DNA of 64,000 nucleotides from Lingula anatina. Its lineage: Eukaryota > Brachiopoda > Lingulata > Lingulida > Lingulidae. Made by a program: the position numbers and the translations under genes. Under the pieces are notes generated by a model. The model was given only the letters and a program-made list of their open reading frames with translations. It searched no databases and was not told where the DNA came from. Below, in pieces: positions 58,305 to 64,000 of the stretch (the first letter of the stretch is position 1; every line of letters begins with the position of its first letter). The DNA is taken from the NCBI RefSeq assembly GCF_001039355.2, contig NW_019775566.1:166007-230006 (forward strand), written 5' to 3'.

Positions 58305-61300
58305 ATGCAAAATTCTGCCAGAAAACGGAATGTTGAATCAAAATCGGAGGTCAGCGACAAATCGGTACGAGAGCTGTGGAATATGGCTATAACAGCAGAA
58401 ACAGAATGGGAAAATAAGGTACCATTTTAATACAAAATTGAATATTTCCTAGGGCCAGGCAAATCATGTACGTAGTCGAGACGCAGCAATGCCAACTGGA
58501 GCGTTTAAGGGAAAACACCTGAACCGAATGGTGACCAGCCGGGGAAGCTCACCCACCGCCATAGCACTAAACCACTGAGCCATCGAACCCGGGTATACCC
58601 CGACCAGTCACTAAATAGCATAACACCAGCAAGACTATCCCACCCTACCACCCCTGTTCACCTTTTCTGGACCTGGTAATTAATTACCAAACTTAACGAC
58701 GGAGAGCGAAAAATAAAAAAAAAAAATAGAAGTCAGTTAATCTAAATCCTAGAAACTGGTTTTATTAGGACTGAGTTTAAGCCTTATGAGTGCAAATTTT
58801 AATGAACTCTAAGTGTTCATTCCCAATGAAGATATATTGTTCTAGGTAGATTGATCTTTTTATGCGGGGACTCTCACTGAATGCAGTCTGGCATTGACTA
58901 ATGAGTGTAAAGCAGAAAAGCTTGTGATTACAGGAGTATGTTGGAAATAAGAAGAGACGTGTTAATCTGTGTTAATCTTGTCCTAGCTGCTGTCACAACA
59001 TTCATCAACAACAACAACAAAAAGATATTATAAGTACAAATTGCCATTATAATGTTAAAAATTGTATGCATATACACTAACTTTCACCTCTGTAAGGTGG
59101 ACAACAATTAAACAATATGAAAAGTAATGCAATCGTACATTGTTAGGGATACCATGCACTAAGTCCTCATAATTTTATGGTAAAATGGAAGAGAGGGAAG
59201 AAGAAAAAGAAGAAAAATGCATCTTTTTTGACCTAGAATATTGGATTACGACTACTAGTAATCTCCATTTCCATCTGCTATTCATCTCCACCCGAAATAT
59301 CACAATGTGCCAATGATTGTGTTTTACTCATTTCAACTAATGCAATGGGGTGCAGTTTGCCTTCAAAGTAACAGCACTTTATAACCCAGCTTTATGCACT
59401 TTTCACACTTATTTTATAAAGCATGTGTAACCAATAGTTTAGGCAATTTGAGGTGAAGGAAATATTAATACGGGAATCACCGAACTTGGAGAATTGAAAT
59501 GCAAACTGTGCACAAACTGTGCACAAACAAAACGGAGCTCCACAATTTATTAATGTTACTGTAACAAGATAAGATAAAGGTTGAACTAGACATCTGTATT
59601 CTACTAGTATGATAGACTTTTGAATCTGTTTCTCCTTTCTACGTGCTGTGAGCATCCTTACACTTTCAACATATTGGTTAGTTGTATCACAGGAACATCG
59701 GAGATCAGCTTGTCATGCTATGTACAAATGTTGGAAACTGTTATCTAATGATGCTTATAAAGAAAGGAAACTTTGAAAGGACATGACACCTGGGGAAACA
59801 AGACATTAAGAAGACTATTTTAAATGAAATGAACAAGCACATTGATCTTCAGTTGAGATGTTGGCTACTTGGCATTTAGCAATTCTCTAGGTGAAAGATA
59901 TTCAATTTTTGGGATTAATTGTGTTTAGTGTGTTTGTGATACTATGGGTTTTAATGCTTCAAAGGTACTTAAGTCTCCAGTATATATCAATTGGATATTG
60001 ATTAGTTTATGTCATTTGTAACATTCACTCAGTTTGTGATTCTAACATGAAAATTGATGAAAAGAATATCTGTCTGTTTTTATTATTAGGTATTATACTC
60101 TTTTTATGGGGAGTTTTCAATTTAAATTTTGTTTGATGATTCAAAATCCAATCTAAAATGCAACTATATAGCAAATGGTTTAGGAGAAGTAACTTTCATT
60201 TTTATACTTTTTCATTAAGGAAATACTAAGTTGTCTAAAAGAAATATGAAGTATGGTAATTAATACCAACATTTGTTATTTTCCTAATGTTTAATTTTCA
60301 ATCCACCTCCACTTTTTTCAAAATGACTTTCTATGTGAGGTTAATTGTAATTTATTCTAAGATTTATTATATTCGTTATGTTAAACCTACCTTTTTGTCA
60401 GAATGTAATACTCATTCATTGTAATTTAATTTATCCCAATATTTGTTGATTCCTAATGTTTAAATTCCAATCCACCTCCATTTCTTCAAGATGCCTTAAT
60501 AAATTAGGTCAATTAATTGTAAATAATACCAATATTTTATCATATAATGTTTATCCTTATGTTAAATGTTCAATATACCTCACTTTTTGTCTGTACATTT
60601 GACAGCTTTGCTGCCTTTTTTCAGGATGATTTCCTAGACGTGGTATACTGGATGCGACAAATTCTAGGAGTGGTTCTGGGACTGATATGGGGTATTGTCC
60701 CTCTGAAGGGTTTTTTAGGATTAGCTCTGTAAGTCCACAATATGGCAATGGGTCTGGTTTGATACAATTGAAATAAAAACAACGTTGATATCACTATTGC
60801 AAAGATTTTTTTCTAAATTTAAGATTTTTAACAAGCTGAAATTTGAGCTGAAAAGAGGACAAGAGAGCAAAAGAAATGCTTCCTGCAGGAAAGAAAAAAA
60901 TAATAAATAAATAAAATTGATTAATAGTTGTTTACATATGGAGAAGATATTAATGTGTATTTTCCTTATATCTCATTATTATTCAGGGTTCTCCCCAGGC
61001 CTTTATAGCGTATCGGCCCCGATACGCTATTTTTTTTGCCGATACGCTTCTTTTTTTGCCGATACGCTTCTTTGAACTCCGATACAGGTCATGATTTATG
61101 AGAAATTTGGAGCAAAAATCTTTTAAAAATCATTTTTAATGCATATACTAACGTCTTTTTGTCTCCTACGCGGTACTGAAAAGAATGACCTACTTTTGGC
61201 ACAAAACACGTGCAGTCACAAAACGAAGTCTGAGCAAACTTACCGCCAAGTTATGAAAGTGAACACCCTCCAGAACTTCATCAGACAAAATTTATTCACA

Positions 61301-62916
61301 TAACAGGCTCACTACTGAATATTTATTTGGTTAAAAATCTACGTGCCCTAGAGAGAAAGACCGTTACAGAAACAACACAAGTACTATGCTGGTTACAAAG
61401 CCAGATTGGACTAGATGAACTGGCTATATCTAGTTCGTTGTCCAGGCAACATACTGCCTGTCAATCAAATACGTTGTATGCTATCTACTCACTACAGAAC
61501 GTGAAATCTTTGGGACTGAAGATCTTGTTGAAATATTGTTTATTTGCCAAAATATAACCTGAAATTTTGTATGATGTTTTCTTTAATGACTTTATCATCA
61601 CCTATATTATTTACAGTTAAAAATTTAGTGCTGGAATATGATAAATTAACATTGCTGTCATATACCAGTGTGGTATTGATGTAAGGAAGAAATTAGTAAT
61701 AACAAATATGAGAATTTAAATAAAAAGGGGAACTTTTTTATACTGATTTTATTTAACTCATATATTTAAGAAAATCAAACACAAGATAACCCCTAAAAAG
61801 TTAAATTGTTAACATAAATATAAGTAAAGTATTATAAGATGAATATTCTTTAATTTTTCATTGAACTTTTGAATATTTTAATAAAATTAATCTAACAGTA
61901 CCCCCTCCCCACCTGCCACTCAGGGTATTTATATTTTGCTTTGGTTAAACTTCATGTGAATTTGTTATCAAATTGCAGATTTACAATTAGCAGACCCTGT
62001 ACCCAAAATCCTAGGAGAAGCCCTGATTGAAACTTTATAATGTTAAATCAGACTTATATGCAAGATTAAATCTTCAGGAGTTCACAAGTATGAAAAAACA
62101 ACTTTTTATCTGAAAATAAATCCACTTTAAGGTGCATTTTCCGGCTCATTTAATTTAATGTCTTGGCAATAAATGCATTAAATGTATGACTACACATATT
62201 TATTTACAAAGTTCAATGGTATGAATAGAAAAAATATTAGTTTTGTTGGACAGGTTGGATTGAAATTCGGACAGGTACTCATAAAAGTTAGTGTCTAGCC
62301 CTGATTTTCCCGCAAAATTTGGTCCTGCAAGTGGGCTATGTCGTAACGATTTAATGACAGCTTCAGATTGCATGGGATTGCACCCTTTTTGCATGAAATA
62401 ATGAAAGTTTTTCCTCCGGAGGGCACATCCCTGGACTCCCCCCGCCCCCTTTGTGCCTCGCTTCGCGAGCTTCGGTACTCTCTCGTAAAAAAAAATAAGG
62501 GCTATTTTCAAATCCTGGGGAGAACCCTGTTATTGTATAATATAGACTTGTATTTTCCTGAGAAGAGTTACTTCCAATTTGTACATAAGTAGTCTACTAT
62601 AAAGTAAAAAAAAGTGATTGATTCAACATTGAGTTGTAATGAACAGTGACATTACAGTTTTTTCTCATTTTGTTATGTATGATGTTTTTAGGTTTTAATC
62701 AAATTAAAATTAAAGTTGGGCAATGTATGTGATATTTAACAAATCTTTATTTTTTTCACAAATTTTTGAATATTTTTATCTTTCAGATTTTTTGCTGTTC
62801 TGACAGGAGTTACATATTTCTTTTACAACACATACCACAAAGTTGATGATGACAAATTTGGCGGCCCATCTGAAATTTTAAAAGAAGGATTAATGACATC
62901 CTTTGCCTCATTTTTA
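58305..62916 (+). CDS. RAB5IF: RAB5IF (C20orf24/OPTI), 3' part outside the window
   Basis: Three exons: 58305-58418, 60625-60728, 62787-62916; 116 aa in frame. The last donor GTAAGT follows ...LMTSFASFL. Human RAB5IF is a small ER membrane protein, partner of the TMCO1 insertase in the multipass translocon, also reported as a respirasome assembly factor (known). Seen: AETEWENKDDFLDVVYWMRQ (human AAWEDKDEFLDVVYWFRQ); a first membrane segment ILGVVLGLIWGIVPLKGFLG; a second FFAVLTGVTYFFYNTY; and GPSEILKEGLMTSFASFL, start of a third. The final roughly 12-15 residues (WII-YTA type) are not found by 64000, so the last exon lies beyond. Intron 2 contains a 1.5-kb transposon. Confidence 0.92.
58440..58600 (-). 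repeat. Possible tRNA-related SINE fragment
   Basis: On the minus strand GGTTCGATGGCTCAGTGG, then TTTAGTGC, resembles a pol III B-box-like end joined to an A box. No poly-A or flanking duplication is visible. GC content is higher than the surrounding RAB5IF intron 1. Confidence 0.35.
58601..60624. other. RAB5IF intron 1, remainder
   Basis: AT-rich, with a degraded MITE piece near 58815-58895 (ttcattcccaatgaag ... gatctttttatgcggggac). No coding exon or other feature is supported. Confidence 0.45.
60984..62529. mobile_element. hAT-like DNA transposon remnant, about 1.55 kb
   Basis: Terminal inverted repeats CAGGGTTCTCCCCAGG (60984) and CCTGGGGAGAACCCTG (to 62529) match perfectly over 16 bp. 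TTATT occurs on both sides. The left end contains three tandem gccgatacgcttcttt-like units. A minus-strand open frame at 62511-62200 (103 aa) begins near the right end. No transposase domain was recognised, so it is probably non-autonomous or decayed. It lies in RAB5IF intron 2. Confidence 0.8.
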
Positions 62917-63167
62917 GTAAGTTATATTTTTATGGCAAGAAGCAATTTTCTGTTAGATTGTTTATCTTTTCAAGGTCTTGTATTTAGTAACTTTTGTGGT
63001 GATAAAAATCACTCTTTTTTTAACAAAGGGGGGGGGGGGGGCATTCTGCCAATCACCACCCAGAGTAAGACTTGCTCACAGGTCCACCAACACCCAATAA
63101 CCTGTGGGTATTCAGCCTGATCATGCTCTTGTGATAAAAGTGAAGCTTTGCTGTTTCATAAAATTTT

Positions 63168-63394
63168 GTTCCAAACAGGGCTTTTCCCCAGGATTGGGGG
63201 TACAGGCCATCCAAAATTGCCACCTGTAATTTCCTACAAAATTTCAGGGAGTCCAAGTATACCTAAAGCCGGCATATTTCAAAAAAAAATCCATAAGCTG
63301 TCCAGCCGTCTTTAAAAATATAGGCTGTCCAGTGGTGCTGGCGGCCATCCAAATAACGGCTGGATGGTTTGCTGGGAAAACCCTTTGTTCTAAA
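63168..63394. mobile_element. hAT-like short element with 8-bp duplication
   Basis: Element 63176-63386 begins CAGGGCTTTTCCCCAGGATT and ends GGGAAAACCCTTT. Flanking octamers GTTCCAAA (63168-63175) and GTTCTAAA (63387-63394) differ at one base. It shares most of its length with 50530. CAGGG ends plus 8-bp duplications are typical of hAT (known). Confidence 0.82.
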
Positions 63395-63910
63395 GGAAGT
63401 GATTAATTCTTATCAACAAAAACATTAGTAAGAAATAATTTCCATTAAAATCACTTAAAATTATCATCTTGGTAAACTTTATACAATCAGTTAAACATTG
63501 AAATCCGTAGTCAATCTTGAAAAATAACTTATAAAAAGTGATCTTAGAGTTGTATAGCATGCTAATAGGTCAGTGTGTATGGTTTTATGTCCTTGACAGA
63601 TTGAAGTATCGGCATGGAATGGGGACTATCATTTTTCACTGGCTCCCTCTGGTAATATCAATCTATGTCAGTGTCCGCCCACAGCAGGTTGATTTCTGCA
63701 TGGATCCATCTAATCCATTTGGGGATCTTTATTTACTGTGGCGCAGGTGTTTTTTTAGATGGTGCATGTTGATTAAATGCATCTTGTTTGAATTCAGGCC
63801 ACTTCTCTATAAATCATGTTTTGTCAAGGGTTTTGAACTTTTTCTGTGATCCAGTCTGTAAGCGACAACGTAGATTTCCATTAAGTTGATCAGAATGCTT
63901 TATAGATTTT

Positions 63911-63911
<1 letters not shown>

Positions 63912-63986
<75 letters not shown>

Positions 63987-64000
63987 GGGGGTGGGGGGGG
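63912..64000. repeat. GT microsatellite grading into G-rich sequence
   Basis: About 33 GT units followed by gggtgggtgggggg up to the window edge. The window probably ends at or near a hard-to-assemble tract. Confidence 0.93.

Overview
The window is nuclear DNA of an invertebrate animal. It is AT-rich, its genes carry many short exons with GT-AG introns, and it is full of short inverted-repeat transposons and microsatellites. Protein similarity recalled from vertebrate orthologues, plus the general look of the introns and repeats, suggests a lophotrochozoan, possibly a mollusc. The species cannot be named from sequence alone. There is one 305-base assembly gap (12035-12339) and a single N at 39360.

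Seven protein-coding genes can be assembled exon by exon. From left to right they are: METTL17 (minus, 1994-11507, mitochondrial ribosome assembly); MVD (plus, 11603-25384, mevalonate diphosphate decarboxylase); an OTU-domain protease gene (minus, 17470-22270) lying wholly inside MVD intron 7; RABIF/MSS4 (minus, 26532-27353); PSME3IP1/FAM192A (plus, 27855-30756), with a probable U12-type AT-AC intron; rhophilin (minus, 34708-57929, HR1-BRO1-PDZ), with a 9-base microexon; and RAB5IF (plus, 58305 to beyond the window, last exon missing). All reading frames close exactly across the splice sites given.

Three head-to-head pairs share short promoter regions: METTL17/MVD (95 bp between start codons), RABIF/PSME3IP1 (501 bp) and rhophilin/RAB5IF (375 bp). 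Two pairs are tail-to-tail: MVD/RABIF and PSME3IP1/rhophilin. The products are housekeeping proteins of unrelated pathways, so I see no operon-like functional unit.

Introns, and one 3' UTR, carry several families of non-autonomous DNA transposons. The commonest look like PIF/Harbinger MITEs with 3-bp TTA target duplications: 13126, 15988, 16237, 16423, 30780, 40683 with a second copy nested at 40836, 48217, 54400 and 56211. A foldback family with 9-bp duplications lies at 7113 and 34480. Two small elements with 5-bp duplications lie at 9789 and 10580. hAT-like elements beginning CAGGG lie at 50530, 60984 and 63176. Minisatellites lie at 423, 44740 and 55368. I found no prokaryotic system, CRISPR array, rRNA or intact tRNA gene. 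The most unusual items are the AT-AC intron, the antisense nested OTU gene of unrecognised architecture, the MITE-in-MITE, and a MITE bounded exactly by a 55-bp direct repeat.
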